A stretch of DNA of 64,000 nt from Nocardia macrotermitis (GTDB taxonomy: Bacteria; Actinomycetota; Actinomycetes; Mycobacteriales; Mycobacteriaceae), in assembly GCF_009604405.1 (NCBI RefSeq), contig NZ_WEGK01000003.1:124001-188000 (forward strand), given 5' to 3'. This document shows positions 42,595 to 52,062 of this stretch, one piece after another (position 1 is the first letter of the stretch; each line of letters opens with the position of its first letter). Made by a program: the position numbers and the translations under genes. The notes below the pieces were generated by a model, which searched no databases, was not told the origin of the DNA, and saw only the letters and a list, made by a program, of their open reading frames with translations.

Positions 42595-43995
42595 ATGTAC
42601 GACTACGACGTTCTCGTTCTCGGATCAGGTCCCGGCGGTCAGAAGGCGGCGATCGCCACGGCGAAACTGGGTAGGCGAGCCGCCGTGGTGGAACGGCGGG
42701 ACATGATCGGCGGGGTGTGCATCAACACCGGCACCATCCCGTCCAAGACTCTACGCGAGGCGGTGCTGTATCTGACCGGCCTGAGCCAGCGCGAGATGTA
42801 CGGGCAGAGTTATCGGGTGAAGGAGGACATCACCGTCACCGATCTGCTCTCCCGCGCGCAGCACGTGATCGGCCGCGAGGTCGACGTGATCCGGAATCAG
42901 TTGTCCCGCAACCACGTCACGGTGCTGCCTGGGATGGGGGCGTTCCTGGACGAGCACACGGTCGAGGTGATGGACGGCACCGGTCAGGAGACCCGGGTGA
43001 CCGCCGAGAACATCGTCATCGCCACCGGCACCCAGCCCGCGCGGCCCGATACGGTCGATTTCGACGGGAAGACCATCATCGATTCGGACGGAATTCTCCA
43101 GCTCGAGCGGGTGCCGCAGTCGATGATCGTGGTCGGCGCGGGCGTCATCGGGATCGAGTACGCGTCCATGTTCGCCGCGCTCGGATGCAAGGTGACCGTG
43201 GTGGAGTCGCGCGATCGGATGCTGGACTTCTGCGATATCGAGGTGGTGGAGGCGCTCAAGTACCACCTACGCGATCTCGCGGTGACCTTCCGGTTCCGGG
43301 AGACCGTCGCGGCGGTCGAGCGGCATCCGCGCGGCGCGATCGCGATCATGGAGAGCGGCAAGCGAATTCCCGCCGAGGTGGTGATGTATTCGGCCGGGCG
43401 GCAGGGTATGACCGCGAGCCTGCGGCTGGAGAAGGCCGGGTTGAGCGCGGACAAGCGCGGGCGGGTCGCGGTGGACGAGTACTTCCGGACCGAGGTGCCG
43501 AACATCTACGCGGTCGGCGACGTCATCGGGTTCCCGGCGCTGGCCGCGACCTCGATGGAGCAGGGGCGGTTGGCCGCGCATCACGCGTGTGGTGAACCGG
43601 TGCAGACGTTGTCCTCGCTGCAGCCGATCGGCATCTACACGATTCCCGAGATCAGTTTCATCGGCCAGACCGAGGACGAGTTGACCGCGGCCCGCAAACC
43701 GTACGAGGTGGGTGTGTCGCGCTACCGTGAACTGGCTCGCGGCCAGATCATCGGTGACTCCTACGGTGTGCTCAAACTGCTGGTGTGCAGCGAGACCCGC
43801 GAGATCCTCGGTGTGCACGTATTCGGTACCGGCGCAACTGAACTCGTACACATCGGTCAGGCTGTCATGGGCTGCGGCGGCACCGTCGACTACCTGGTCG
43901 ACGCCGTGTTCAACTACCCGACCCTCGCCGAGTCCTACAAGGTCGCGGCCCTGGACGCGATGAACAAGATCCGGCAGATCGAGCACATGGACTGA
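42595..43995 (+). CDS. sthA: Si-specific soluble NAD(P)+ transhydrogenase
   Basis: 466-residue FAD enzyme that interconverts NADPH and NADH. The N-terminal FAD site is [20 protein letters not shown]. The position of the redox disulfide reads [17 protein letters not shown], where only the first cysteine remains; that is the mark of SthA versus lipoamide dehydrogenase. The NAD site is [20 protein letters not shown], the second FAD motif [20 protein letters not shown], and the C-terminal interface domain ends [23 protein letters not shown] 42595 is the first start in frame with the motif. Single gene. Confidence 0.93.
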   Translation: MYDYDVLVLGSGPGGQKAAIATAKLGRRAAVVERRDMIGGVCINTGTIPSKTLREAVLYLTGLSQREMYGQSYRVKEDITVTDLLSRAQHVIGREVDVIRNQLSRNHVTVLPGMGAFLDEHTVEVMDGTGQETRVTAENIVIATGTQPARPDTVDFDGKTIIDSDGILQLERVPQSMIVVGAGVIGIEYASMFAALGCKVTVVESRDRMLDFCDIEVVEALKYHLRDLAVTFRFRETVAAVERHPRGAIAIMESGKRIPAEVVMYSAGRQGMTASLRLEKAGLSADKRGRVAVDEYFRTEVPNIYAVGDVIGFPALAATSMEQGRLAAHHACGEPVQTLSSLQPIGIYTIPEISFIGQTEDELTAARKPYEVGVSRYRELARGQIIGDSYGVLKLLVCSETREILGVHVFGTGATELVHIGQAVMGCGGTVDYLVDAVFNYPTLAESYKVAALDAMNKIRQIEHMD

Positions 43996-44233
43996 TTCTC
44001 CGAACGGTTGCCTCAGAGCGGCTGGGCGGTGCCGCGTAAGGTCCACGAACCGCCTCGGAAGTGCAGCGTGGTCGCGCTGAGCACCACCATCAGCAAATAT
44101 AGCGCGGTGCGTTCCCGGATCGATTCGGGATGTCCGAGCGAGGGCCGATCGCACGATGGTCGAGGAGATCGCCAGGAGGTGTATCTACTGGTGGGCGACG
44201 GCGTGCGCTGAGCAGATCCAGTGGTTTCGCAGG

Positions 44234-45469
44234 TCAGGCGAGCAGGCCGCGGCCGTACCAGTCTTTCTCGTCCGCGACGCCGGGCAGGGCGAAGAAGTAG
44301 CCGCCGCCGAAGGGCTGGACGTAGTCGGTGAGGGGCTCGTCGATCAGGCGGGTCTGGATGGCTTCGAACTGGCGCTTCACGTCCTGCTGGTAGCAGGAGA
44401 AGATGTGGCCGGACGCGAGGTTGCCGTTGGGGTCCACGCCGAGGTCGTAGTTGTAGGAGCGGCGGATCAGCTGCTCGCGCGCGGTCTCGTTGGTGCGCGG
44501 ATTCGCAAGGCGGATATGGGAATCCATCGGGATGACCGATCCCTTGGGGTCGGCCGCGTAGTTCGGGGTGTCGAATTCCTGGTTGCCGTCCAGGGGTGCG
44601 CCCGAATCGCGGCGGCGGCCGAACATGTTCTCCTGCTCGGTGATCGAGACGCGGTCCCAGAACTCCACCAGCATGCGGATCAGCCGGACCACGTGATAGG
44701 TGCCGCCGCGCGTCCAGGCGGGTTCGTCGGCGCCGTCGGTCCAGATCAGCGATTCGGCGGTCGAACCGGTCGGATTCGCGGTGCCGTCCTTGAACCCCAT
44801 CAGGTTTCGGCCGGTGCCCGAAGGACGCGGCGGGGAGTTGTAACCCTCGATCTTCCAACGCAATTGGAGTGCGCCGCGGGTCTGGCGGGTGATGTCGCGG
44901 ATGGTGTGGTGGATGGTGTCGGGATGGTTCGCGCACAGCTGCACCATCAGATCGCCGTGCGTCCACGCCGCCTCGGGGGCGTCGTTGGGGAAGATGCGCA
45001 TCGGAGTCAGCTTGGCGGGCTTGAGTTTCGCCAGCCCGAACCGGTCGTCGAACAGGCTCGCGCCGACGCCGGTGGTGACGGTCAGGCCGTCGGCGGGAAT
45101 GTCGTTGCCCAGCACCGCACTGTCCGAAGGTGGTTGTCCCACACCGAGATCCGGCGCGGCGCCACCGGCGGTCAGAAAGCGCGCGCGGCCGGTCAACGTC
45201 TTGAACAGCTCGGTGAGCTCGGTCCGGTTCGCGGCGGTGACATCGAATGCGGCGAAGCAGGCGGCGTTCTGCTTCTGGGCGGGCCCCGGGGTCAGGATTC
45301 CGGCCTGATGGGCGCCGTGGAACGGATACGACGACGCCGTCGCGCCCTGCCCGTTGTCGGCCGTGGCGGCGTCGACGCGAGCGCCCTCGGCGAGTACCCC
45401 GGCGGTCAGCGCGGTCCCGGCCGCACCCGCGACAGCGCCCGAGAAGAATCGGCGGCGACTGACATCCAT
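44234..45469 (-). CDS. efeB: EfeB-type Tat-exported dye-decolorising heme peroxidase
   Basis: 411-residue DyP peroxidase. The Tat signal is MDVSRRRFFSGAVAGAAGTA. The DyP signature GRNLMGFKDGTANP and the heme-proximal region around GGTYHVVRLIRMLVEFWDR are present, with GHIFSCYQQDVKRQF and the closing PFGGGYFFALPG. It lies 66 bp downstream of the efeUO fusion and in the same direction, the standard EfeUOB iron uptake set. In this system EfeB oxidises ferrous iron or handles heme outside the membrane, and EfeU transports the iron. Expected to be under the same IdeR box. Confidence 0.92.
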   Translation of the reverse strand: MDVSRRRFFSGAVAGAAGTALTAGVLAEGARVDAATADNGQGATASSYPFHGAHQAGILTPGPAQKQNAACFAAFDVTAANRTELTELFKTLTGRARFLTAGGAAPDLGVGQPPSDSAVLGNDIPADGLTVTTGVGASLFDDRFGLAKLKPAKLTPMRIFPNDAPEAAWTHGDLMVQLCANHPDTIHHTIRDITRQTRGALQLRWKIEGYNSPPRPSGTGRNLMGFKDGTANPTGSTAESLIWTDGADEPAWTRGGTYHVVRLIRMLVEFWDRVSITEQENMFGRRRDSGAPLDGNQEFDTPNYAADPKGSVIPMDSHIRLANPRTNETAREQLIRRSYNYDLGVDPNGNLASGHIFSCYQQDVKRQFEAIQTRLIDEPLTDYVQPFGGGYFFALPGVADEKDWYGRGLLA

Positions 45470-45535
45470 CGTGAGTTCCTACTTACTGTGTCGGGGGTGG
45501 GTGGTGGGGCCGAAGCTCGGTGCGCGAGCCGAATC

Positions 45536-47611
45536 TCAGTGCGCGATGGGAACTTCGAGCAACCGTGGCACCCGGGCGAGATCTTCCAGCGCGGCGCCGA
45601 GTGCGGCCCGCACGGCCTGGCGCTGCGCGTCGGGGGTCTGCGCGGGCGCGCGCCACCGACCGTTGTCCTGGGTGGCCAGCAGGGCGGTGTGCAGGGTGTC
45701 CAGGTGGGCGGACAGTTCGGTGCGCAGGCCGGGATCGCGGGCGTCCAGCAGGGGGCCGAGTTCGTCGAGTACCGCGCGGGTGACGTCGATATCGGCGTCG
45801 GTCAGCGGGTAGGCCGCACCCGAGCCCTGATCGTCGATGCCGAACAGGTGATCGCGCAGCGCGTCCTCGAGGATCTCGTGCGCGCGGATCGGCAGATTCG
45901 TGGGGTCGCCCGCCAGATCGTCGCTGCTCAGATTCTTCTGGATCGCGGCGATGTCGCCGCCGAGCCGGTCGAGCGCGGGCAGCAGCTGATCGGGGCCCTG
46001 GTCGTGCCACAGGCCGTATTCGATCCGGTGCAGGCCGGTGAATCCGGCGTCGGCGGGGCCGTCGGGCCGGCCGTTGGGCAGCCCGTCCACGGCGGTGCCC
46101 GCATCGCCGAAGCTGTTGTAGGACGCGCCGACCCGTTCCCATTCCATCTGCGCGTTGAGCCAATCCGCTTGTGCGGCAGGGATGTTGTTCGCCCGCACGT
46201 CGTTGCCGATCGCGGTTACCGCGGCCGCGAGCCTGGTCAGCACCTGGTCCGCGTAGGCCTGGTAGGCGTTGTTGGCCGGGGTCAGATCGTCGGCGGTGAC
46301 CGGTTTGACCGCGGGCGGGGTGCTCCCGGACGCGCCGCTGACCTGCACCGTCGGTGAGGTGGCCTTCGGTTTGCCGGACATCAGGCAGGTGATGATGTAG
46401 CTGCCGTTGCCCAGCGTCGCGGTCATGTCCGCGGTGGTGGCCGGGCCGATGGTCTCGATCTCGCCGACGATCGAGCCACCCGCGTCGAGCAGGTTGATCT
46501 CGCCCGCCTTGCTCGTCTTGTTCTGGATGGCGAAGGTCTGGGTGCCGGACTTACCGGACTTCCAGTCCGAGGCGCACGAACTGTCGGTGATGGTCACGGC
46601 CTGGATCGAACCGCTGCTGCTGGAGGGCAGCAGCGCGATCGCGATGCCCGCCGCGGCTACCGGAATCACCACCAGCGCCGTCGCGACCAGCGCCAGGCGC
46701 GGTCCGGCGAAACGCTCCCACCAGTCCGGCTTCGGCTCCTCGTCCACGGCTTCGGTTGTGGCGGAGGCGGTTTCGGCCGCTGCCGGGGCCGGGCGGCCCG
46801 CCCGGACGAACAACGGAATCACCACCACCAGGTACGCCACCCACGCGACGACCTGGAGCACCCGCATCTTCGGCGTGAGCTCGGTGATGCCGGAGATGAA
46901 CGCGACCCACCAGGAGTTCGGGTCCGCGTGCGCGGTGATGTCGAAGGCGATCCAGTTGGTGCCGGGCAGCCAGCCCGCGTCCTGGAGATCGCCGAGACCG
47001 TAGGCGAGCACACCGGCCGCGATGACGATCAGCAGCACCGCGGTCCGATTGAAGAACACTCCGAGGTTGAACCGCACGCTCTGCCGATACAGCAACCAGC
47101 ACAACGCGATCGCGATGATCAGGCCGAGCGCCGCGCCGATCAGCGGGGCGACCGTTGCACCGGACGCCTTGACCGCGGTCCAGACGAACAGCGTGGTCTC
47201 CAGGCCCTCGCGACCGACCGCCAGGAACGCCGTCAGCGCGAGTGCGCCCGCGCCCAGCGCCGCGGCGCGCACGACCTCGCCGCGCAGCTGTTTGGACAAC
47301 GTCCGCGCGGTGCGTCGCATCCAGAAGATCATCGCCGTCACCATGATCACGGCCAGGATGCTCAGCACGCCGCCGACCGCCTGCTGCGCCGAACTGGACA
47401 GCACGCTGGTCGAATAGGTGAGCACCGCCGCGAAGCTGCCCGCCACCGAGATCGCGCCGAGCAGGCCCAGCCAGATCGGTGCGGTGGAGACGGGACGTTC
47501 CGCGGTCGCGGCCTTGCGCACGGCGGCCAGTAGGATGGTTACGACGAGACCGGCCTCGAGACCTTCCCGAAGGCAGATCAGCAGGTTCGGTACAGCCTCA
47601 GCCCAGTTCAC
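45536..47611 (-). CDS. EfeU-EfeO fusion: FTR1 iron permease with cupredoxin and M75 imelysin-like domain
   Basis: 691-residue fusion. Residues 1-300 are the FTR1/EfeU permease with seven helices and the iron motifs LREGLEAGLV (REGLE) and VGREGLETTLF (second REGLE). Past a hydrophobic anchor comes a cupredoxin-like part (VTITDSSCASDWKSGKSGTQ) and then the EfeO M75 domain with WERVGASYNSFGD and GFTGLHRIEYGLW (HxxE type). GTG 47611 (VNWAEAVPNLLICLREG) is the natural EfeU start; the ATG at 47629 lies inside the iron box. efeB follows. Together they take up ferrous/ferric iron across the membrane. Confidence 0.9.
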   Translation of the reverse strand: MNWAEAVPNLLICLREGLEAGLVVTILLAAVRKAATAERPVSTAPIWLGLLGAISVAGSFAAVLTYSTSVLSSSAQQAVGGVLSILAVIMVTAMIFWMRRTARTLSKQLRGEVVRAAALGAGALALTAFLAVGREGLETTLFVWTAVKASGATVAPLIGAALGLIIAIALCWLLYRQSVRFNLGVFFNRTAVLLIVIAAGVLAYGLGDLQDAGWLPGTNWIAFDITAHADPNSWWVAFISGITELTPKMRVLQVVAWVAYLVVVIPLFVRAGRPAPAAAETASATTEAVDEEPKPDWWERFAGPRLALVATALVVIPVAAAGIAIALLPSSSSGSIQAVTITDSSCASDWKSGKSGTQTFAIQNKTSKAGEINLLDAGGSIVGEIETIGPATTADMTATLGNGSYIITCLMSGKPKATSPTVQVSGASGSTPPAVKPVTADDLTPANNAYQAYADQVLTRLAAAVTAIGNDVRANNIPAAQADWLNAQMEWERVGASYNSFGDAGTAVDGLPNGRPDGPADAGFTGLHRIEYGLWHDQGPDQLLPALDRLGGDIAAIQKNLSSDDLAGDPTNLPIRAHEILEDALRDHLFGIDDQGSGAAYPLTDADIDVTRAVLDELGPLLDARDPGLRTELSAHLDTLHTALLATQDNGRWRAPAQTPDAQRQAVRAALGAALEDLARVPRLLEVPIAH

Positions 47612-47616
47612 ATTGC

Positions 47617-47635
47617 AAAGGTAAGGCATACCTAC
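47617..47635 (-). promoter_or_regulatory. IdeR/DtxR iron box upstream of efeUO
   Basis: AAAGGTAAGGCATACCTAC matches the IdeR consensus (TTAGGTTAGSCTAACCTAA) at about 13 of 19 positions, with near-perfect dyad arms AGGTA/TACCT. It ends six bases before the GTG start of the fusion gene. Iron-bound IdeR bound here should repress the operon. Confidence 0.7.
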
Positions 47636-47774
47636 GCGTCAGTCCAATAATTCGCCACCGAATTTTGTGAAAGACCTGATCGTTGTGGCGGAGAGGTGTG
47701 TGCACTCGGGTGCGCGTAGGTGTTGAATGTCCGAAAAGGGATATTTGTCTGGATTGTCGAGCGGTTGCCCGGGA

Positions 47775-47975
47775 TCAGGCGGACTTGCGCATACCGGTTC
47801 CGGCCAGATCGGTGACGAGTTCGCCGATCATGTCCCGGGTGACGCGGGCGCGGGCGAGGGCCGGATCGAGCGGGTTCTCGTCGAGGATGGCGATCAGATC
47901 GTTCACCGAGCCGAAGATGGCGACGAGTTGCCGGACCGCGGCGCTCCGTTCGGCCGGTACCAGAGGTAATGTCAT
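47775..47975 (-). CDS. small conserved-looking protein, 66 residues
   Basis: Starts MTLPLVPAERSAAVRQLVAI and continues with FGSVNDLIAILDENPLDPAL and RDMIGELVTDLAGTGMRKSA. It is mostly helical, with no membrane segment, and codon use is GC3-rich. No clear ribosome-binding site is seen, so the start is uncertain. It lies between efeUO (divergent) and the MDR oxidoreductase gene. Function unknown. Confidence 0.5.
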   Translation of the reverse strand: MTLPLVPAERSAAVRQLVAIFGSVNDLIAILDENPLDPALARARVTRDMIGELVTDLAGTGMRKSA

Positions 47976-48088
47976 GATGCTCACGTGGGGTGTATCGCCG
48001 TGGGAAGCCGTATGTTTCACATTTGTCGTAGGTCACTGCGCGCGTGTGCCGCGCCGGTCCGACCGGCGCGGCACACGGTACCGACCGC

Positions 48089-49105
48089 TCAGTCCGCTAC
48101 GTGCACAACGAGTTTGCCCAGGTTGGCGCCGACCAGCAGGCCGCGGAACGCCTCGATGGCGCCGTCGAAGCCCTCGACCACGTCCTCGAGGTAGTGCACC
48201 TGATCCCGTGCGATCCACTGCGACATCTGCTCGAGGAAGGCGGGCATCTGCTCCCCGGCGAACTCGCTCTGGATGAAACCGCGCACGGTCAGGCTCTTGC
48301 GCAGCACCGCCGACATGAGCAGTCCCAGCCGGTCCGGACCCGCGGGCAGGCCGGTGGCGTTGTAGTCGGCGATCAAGCCGCACACCGGAATTCGCGCGAA
48401 GGAATTCAGCCGTGGGAATACGGCGTCGAATACCGCGCCGCCGACATTCTCGAAATACACATCGATACCGTCGGGTGTGGCGGCGGCGAGCTGGTCGGCG
48501 AAATCCGGTGCGCGGTGGTCCAATGCGGCGTCGAAACCGAAATGGTCGCGCAGCAGGGCGACCTTTCGAGGGCCGCCCGCGATGCCGATTGCCTTCGCGC
48601 CCTTGATCTTCGCGATCTGCCCGACCGCCGAGCCGACCGGGCCGGTGGCCGCCGCGACGACCACGGTCTCACCGGGCTGCGGACGGCCGATGGTGAGCAG
48701 GCCGGAATACGCTGTGAATCCAGGCATTCCGAGCACGCCGAGTGCGGTGCTGACCGGTGCGGCGGCCGGATCGAGACGGCGCAGATAACGCACCGGCTCC
48801 ACCGAATGTGTCTGCCAGCCACCGTAACTCAGCACGATGTCGCCGGATTGCACTGCGGTATCATGGGATTCGAGGACACGGGAGACCGTCGCGCCGACCA
48901 TGGGCTGTCCGAGCTGTACCGGCGGCGCGTAGGACGGCGCGTCGCTCATCCGTCCGCGCATGTAGGGGTCGAGTGAGAGATAGAGCGTTTCGAGTAGCGC
49001 CTGGCCGGTGTCGGGTTCGGGCAGTTCGACGGTTTCGATCCGGAAGTTCTCGGGTTCGGGCATCCCGACCGGGCGCGAGACCAGGACGATCCGGGAGCTC
49101 TTCAT
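48089..49105 (-). CDS. zinc-independent MDR-family NADP-dependent oxidoreductase
   Basis: 338-residue medium-chain reductase of the leukotriene-B4-12-hydroxydehydrogenase / CurA type. Typical features are the start SSRIVLVSRPVGMPEPENFR, YLSLDPYMRGRMSD, the nucleotide-binding AAATGPVGSAVGQIAKIKGA, and VYFENVGGAVFDAV. It lacks the zinc ligands of alcohol dehydrogenases. It reduces C=C bonds of enones with NADPH; the natural substrate is unknown. ATG 49105 has GGAGG about 11 bp upstream. Single gene. Confidence 0.9.
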   Translation of the reverse strand: MKSSRIVLVSRPVGMPEPENFRIETVELPEPDTGQALLETLYLSLDPYMRGRMSDAPSYAPPVQLGQPMVGATVSRVLESHDTAVQSGDIVLSYGGWQTHSVEPVRYLRRLDPAAAPVSTALGVLGMPGFTAYSGLLTIGRPQPGETVVVAAATGPVGSAVGQIAKIKGAKAIGIAGGPRKVALLRDHFGFDAALDHRAPDFADQLAAATPDGIDVYFENVGGAVFDAVFPRLNSFARIPVCGLIADYNATGLPAGPDRLGLLMSAVLRKSLTVRGFIQSEFAGEQMPAFLEQMSQWIARDQVHYLEDVVEGFDGAIEAFRGLLVGANLGKLVVHVAD

Positions 49106-49337
49106 CGATGCTGCCACCTCCGGTGAGTTGGAATCGGTATGCGCACGAGTCTCCCACGCAGCGCGGTGCCGGTTTCCGGGCAACGCCGTCCCGTTCCGCA
49201 TGCGACACCGTCTCGTCAGCACGGCATGGGTCGGCGCGGACATGGCTCGCTCACTCTGGACACCCTCGGCGAGGCCATTGCCGGATTCGGTGGCGGCGGC
49301 CTGCACGGCTGGGATTTGTGGACACCGGTGCCCGTGA

Positions 49338-49460
49338 TCAACGGAGCGGCCGCATCGCACACGCCGCGAAGTGCACGCGCTGTTCGGTCGGGCGCAGGTT
49401 GTGCTGCGGATTACCCAGGGGCTCAACCTGTTCCGGGGTGAGCGTGATCTGCTCGGACAC
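49338..49460 (-). CDS. possible small protein, 40 residues
   Basis: GTG frame reading VSEQITLTPEQVEPLGNPQH, NLRPTEQRVHFAACAMRPLR and then a stop. Third codon positions are almost all G or C, like real genes here. GGAGAAG lies just upstream, rather close to the start. A GTG at 49508 would extend it to 56 residues. I know no family. It could be a small peptide gene or chance. Confidence 0.3.
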   Translation of the reverse strand: MSEQITLTPEQVEPLGNPQHNLRPTEQRVHFAACAMRPLR

Positions 49461-49602
49461 CTTCTCCGCCGCCGAATGCGTTTCTCTTTGCGAACCGGAT
49501 CGCCTCACGATGGTCTCGTTCGATGCCGGTCACCGAATCGGGTGCCACGGTGGCGAACCGCGATCCGGTATGCGTGTGGGACGCCGCGCAGGCGGCACGT
49601 CT

Positions 49603-49632
49603 GCCAAATTTTGCGGATTCAGCAAATTTGCT
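49603..49632. promoter_or_regulatory. paired palindromes upstream of the flavoprotein gene
   Basis: GCCAAATTTTGC and AGCAAATTTGCT are AT-rich dyads, 18 bp centre to centre, about 50-70 bp before ATG 49679. They resemble repressor sites, though no regulator gene adjoins. Confidence 0.4.
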
Positions 49633-49678
49633 TGCCGGAATCGGGCGGGATCCGGAGTGTGGGGGCGAGGAGGTGGTC

Positions 49679-50701
49679 ATGGTGACCGAGCAATTGCAGG
49701 ACGGATACGACGTGGTCGTCGTGGGTGGCGGTGCGGCCGGGCTGAACGGCGCGTTGATGCTGGGACGGTCGCGGCGGTCGGTGGCGGTGATCGATTCGGG
49801 TGCCCCGCGCAACGCGCCCGCCGACGGGGTGCACGGGTTGTTGGCTCGCGAGGGCACCCCGCCCGGTGAGCTGCTGGCCCAGGGGCGTGCCGAGGTCGCC
49901 GGATACGGTGGGACGGTGGTGACCGGTGAGGTCATCGAAATTAGCAGGGACACAGCCGGATTCGATGTGCGTCTCGGTGACGGCAGGTCGGTGCGGGCGC
50001 GGCGGCTGTTGATCACGACCGGTGTGGTCGACGAACTGCCCGCTGTTCCCGGTCTGGGGGAGCAGTGGGGCCGCGACGTGGTGCACTGCCCGTACTGCCA
50101 CGGTTGGGAGGTGCGCGAGCGGCCCATCGGGGTGCTCGGCACCGGGCCGATGTCGGTCCATCAGGCGCAGATGTTCCGGCAGCTCAGCGACGACGTCGTC
50201 TACTTCCGGCATACCGCGCCCGCGTTGTCCACCGAACAGGCGGTGCAACTCGCCGCGCGCGGTATCCGCGTGGTCGAGGGTGAGGTGGCCGCGGTCGAGG
50301 TGGATGGTGAGCACATCACCGGTGTGCGTCTGGCCGACGGCACGCTCATCCCGCGAACCGTCGTCGCCGTCGCGTCCCGGTTGGCCGCGCGGGCCGGATT
50401 CCTCGCCGGAATCGGGTTGCACACCGCCGAACATCCCAGTGGCGCAGGCGATTACATCCCGTCCGATCCGGTCGGCCGGGCCGAGGTCGAGGGAGTCTGG
50501 CTGGCAGGCAACGTCACCGATCCGTTCGCGCAGGTCGGTGCGGCCGCCGCGGCCGGAGCCATGGCAGGCGCGCAGATCAATGCCGATCTGATCCTCGAGG
50601 AGACCGCGCTGGCGGTGGCCGCGTACGAGTCGCCGTTCTCGGCGGCGATGGAATCTGCGGTCGCGACCGTGGTGAGTGGCGAGTCGGGGCGCGGACTCTA
50701 G
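49679..50701 (+). CDS. thioredoxin-reductase-like NAD(P)/FAD-dependent oxidoreductase
   Basis: 340-residue flavoprotein. The FAD site is YDVVVVGGGAAGLNGALMLG. A redox pair is present as DVVHCPYCHGWEVRERPIG (CxxC, with one more residue context than CATC of classical TrxB). The NAD site is IGVLGTGPMSVHQAQMF and the closing FAD motif is GVWLAGNVTDPFAQVGAAAA. This fits the thioredoxin-reductase-like branch found in actinobacteria, whose electron acceptor is mostly unknown. ATG 49679 follows GAGGAGG. Two palindromes upstream suggest repressor control. Confidence 0.85.
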   Translation: MVTEQLQDGYDVVVVGGGAAGLNGALMLGRSRRSVAVIDSGAPRNAPADGVHGLLAREGTPPGELLAQGRAEVAGYGGTVVTGEVIEISRDTAGFDVRLGDGRSVRARRLLITTGVVDELPAVPGLGEQWGRDVVHCPYCHGWEVRERPIGVLGTGPMSVHQAQMFRQLSDDVVYFRHTAPALSTEQAVQLAARGIRVVEGEVAAVEVDGEHITGVRLADGTLIPRTVVAVASRLAARAGFLAGIGLHTAEHPSGAGDYIPSDPVGRAEVEGVWLAGNVTDPFAQVGAAAAAGAMAGAQINADLILEETALAVAAYESPFSAAMESAVATVVSGESGRGL

Positions 50702-50769
50702 CGCGGTGGGAGCGACGCGGACGCGACTGGGTCGATGTGCGCGGATGGGCATCCCATACGCTTGGTCGG

Positions 50770-51549
50770 GTGAACGAGTGTGCTGCCGATGCGCTGCGGA
50801 TCGGATACGTGCCGGGCGTGACCGTCGCCAAGTGGGCCCGGATCTGGGCCGAGCGGTTCACCGAGGATTCGCTCGCCGTGGTCGGCATCCCCCAGGCGCA
50901 GCAGGAGGACGCGCTGCGGGAGGGGCGGGTGGACATGTGTTTCGTCCGCCTGCCCATCGATCGTGAAGGGCTGCACGCGATTCCGCTGTATCAGGAGCTA
51001 CCGGTCGTGGTGGTGCCGAAGGAGCATCCGATCGCCCTGTTCGAGGAGGTCGCCAGCATCGATCTCGCCGACGAGCGCATGCAGGACGCCGACGACCCGG
51101 ACGCGCTGTCCGGCACCGTGGAACTCGTCGCGGCGGTCGGCGGCGCGGCGATCATGCCGCATTCCCTGGCCCGCCTGCACCACCGCAAGGATCTCGTCTA
51201 CCGCACGGTCACCGATCTCCCCCCGACCGAGATCGCCCTGGCCTGGCCCGTCGACCTGGAGAAACCGGCGATCGAGGATTTCATCGGCGTCGTCCGCGGC
51301 CGCACCGCCCGCAGTACCCGCGGCCAGCAGGACACGTCATCGGGCGACAAGACCAAACCTGCGGCGGAGAAGGCGCGCACCTCCGACGGCAAGGGCGCCC
51401 AGTCCGGACGAGCACGTTCCGGTGGCAGCTCCGCAGGCGCCAAGACCGGATCGGGTGCCTCGAAATCCGGTGGCGCGAAAGGGAAGAGCACGCGCTCGGC
51501 CGCCGGCAGGACCGGTCAGCGGGACAATCGCGGTCGGCGGGGCAGATAG
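50770..51549 (+). CDS. LysR-type effector-binding domain protein with basic Gly/Ser/Lys tail
   Basis: 259 residues. Residues 1-175 correspond to the substrate-binding domain of LysR regulators (LRIGYVPGVTVAKWARIWAE, ALREGRVDMCFVRLP, LPVVVVPKEHPIALFEEV, VGGAAIMPHSLARLH), but there is no N-terminal HTH. The last 80 residues are low complexity and very basic (GDKTKPAAEKARTSDGKGAQ ... GRTGQRDNRGRRGR), which might bind DNA or RNA without specificity. GTG 50770 is the best start; an ATG at 50737 is possible. Such HTH-less LysR-domain proteins are common in mycobacteria and relatives. Confidence 0.75.
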   Translation: MNECAADALRIGYVPGVTVAKWARIWAERFTEDSLAVVGIPQAQQEDALREGRVDMCFVRLPIDREGLHAIPLYQELPVVVVPKEHPIALFEEVASIDLADERMQDADDPDALSGTVELVAAVGGAAIMPHSLARLHHRKDLVYRTVTDLPPTEIALAWPVDLEKPAIEDFIGVVRGRTARSTRGQQDTSSGDKTKPAAEKARTSDGKGAQSGRARSGGSSAGAKTGSGASKSGGAKGKSTRSAAGRTGQRDNRGRRGR

Positions 51550-51700
51550 CGGCCCGCTGGTGAAGCGAGTTCTCGTGTGGCGCAACAGCTTCAACGGGTC
51601 GTCCAGATGACGCCGAAGACCGGCTGATGCAACGAAAAGCCGCCCGGTGACGAGTTGTCGTCGTGCCCCGCAGGGCTCCGGGCGGCTGAATACCCAGTTC

Positions 51701-51979
51701 TTACTTGGGCTTGTTCTTGGTGACCGCGTCGCGGATCAGGATGGCGGCGATGACGGCGGCGAAACCGATCAGGTAGATGTAGCCGATCCAGCCGGTGTCG
51801 GCGTGCTGCTGGTTCTCGAACAGCATGGCGAGCAGGATGACGATGACCACGACGCCCGCGACCTTGAAGGTCGTCCGGGATTCACCGCTCCAGCCGAACG
51901 CGGCGGAGGGAACCTCGGCGGGGTCGACCTTGGTGACGACGCCGCTTGTCTCGGCGTGCTCCATATCCGTGCCGGCCAC
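51701..51979 (-). CDS. DUF2631 membrane protein
   Basis: 92 residues, two membrane helices (FKVAGVVVIVILLAMLFEN and WIGYIYLIGFAAVIAAILI) after the conserved HAETSGVVTKVDPAEVPSAA and FGWSGES. This is DUF2631, which is found next to dxr in mycobacteria and relatives. GTG 51979 has GGGAG six bases upstream and is preferred over the ATG at 51964. Divergent from dxr. Function unknown. Confidence 0.8.
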   Translation of the reverse strand: MAGTDMEHAETSGVVTKVDPAEVPSAAFGWSGESRTTFKVAGVVVIVILLAMLFENQQHADTGWIGYIYLIGFAAVIAAILIRDAVTKNKPK

Positions 51980-52062
51980 TGCTCGCTCCCATCGGTTACA
52001 GGTAGAACTGTCGGTCATCATCGTGACATACGACTGCCCGTCGTAGCCAGTGGGGTGAGCAG

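Larger units (their letters stand above)
49106..49678. other. 573-bp intergenic region with palindromes and a possible small gene
   Basis: No gene longer than 60 codons is convincing. It contains a small leftward frame at 49338-49460 and, before the flavoprotein gene, a perfect 12-bp palindrome AGCAAATTTGCT (49621-49632) with a near copy GCCAAATTTTGC (49603-49614), spaced about two helix turns: candidate operator sites. Confidence 0.4.

Noticed and set aside
44156..46357. 733-codon plus-strand frame opposite efeB and efeUO
   Set aside because: Gly/Val/Arg-rich shadow without motifs; both genes on the other strand are well supported.
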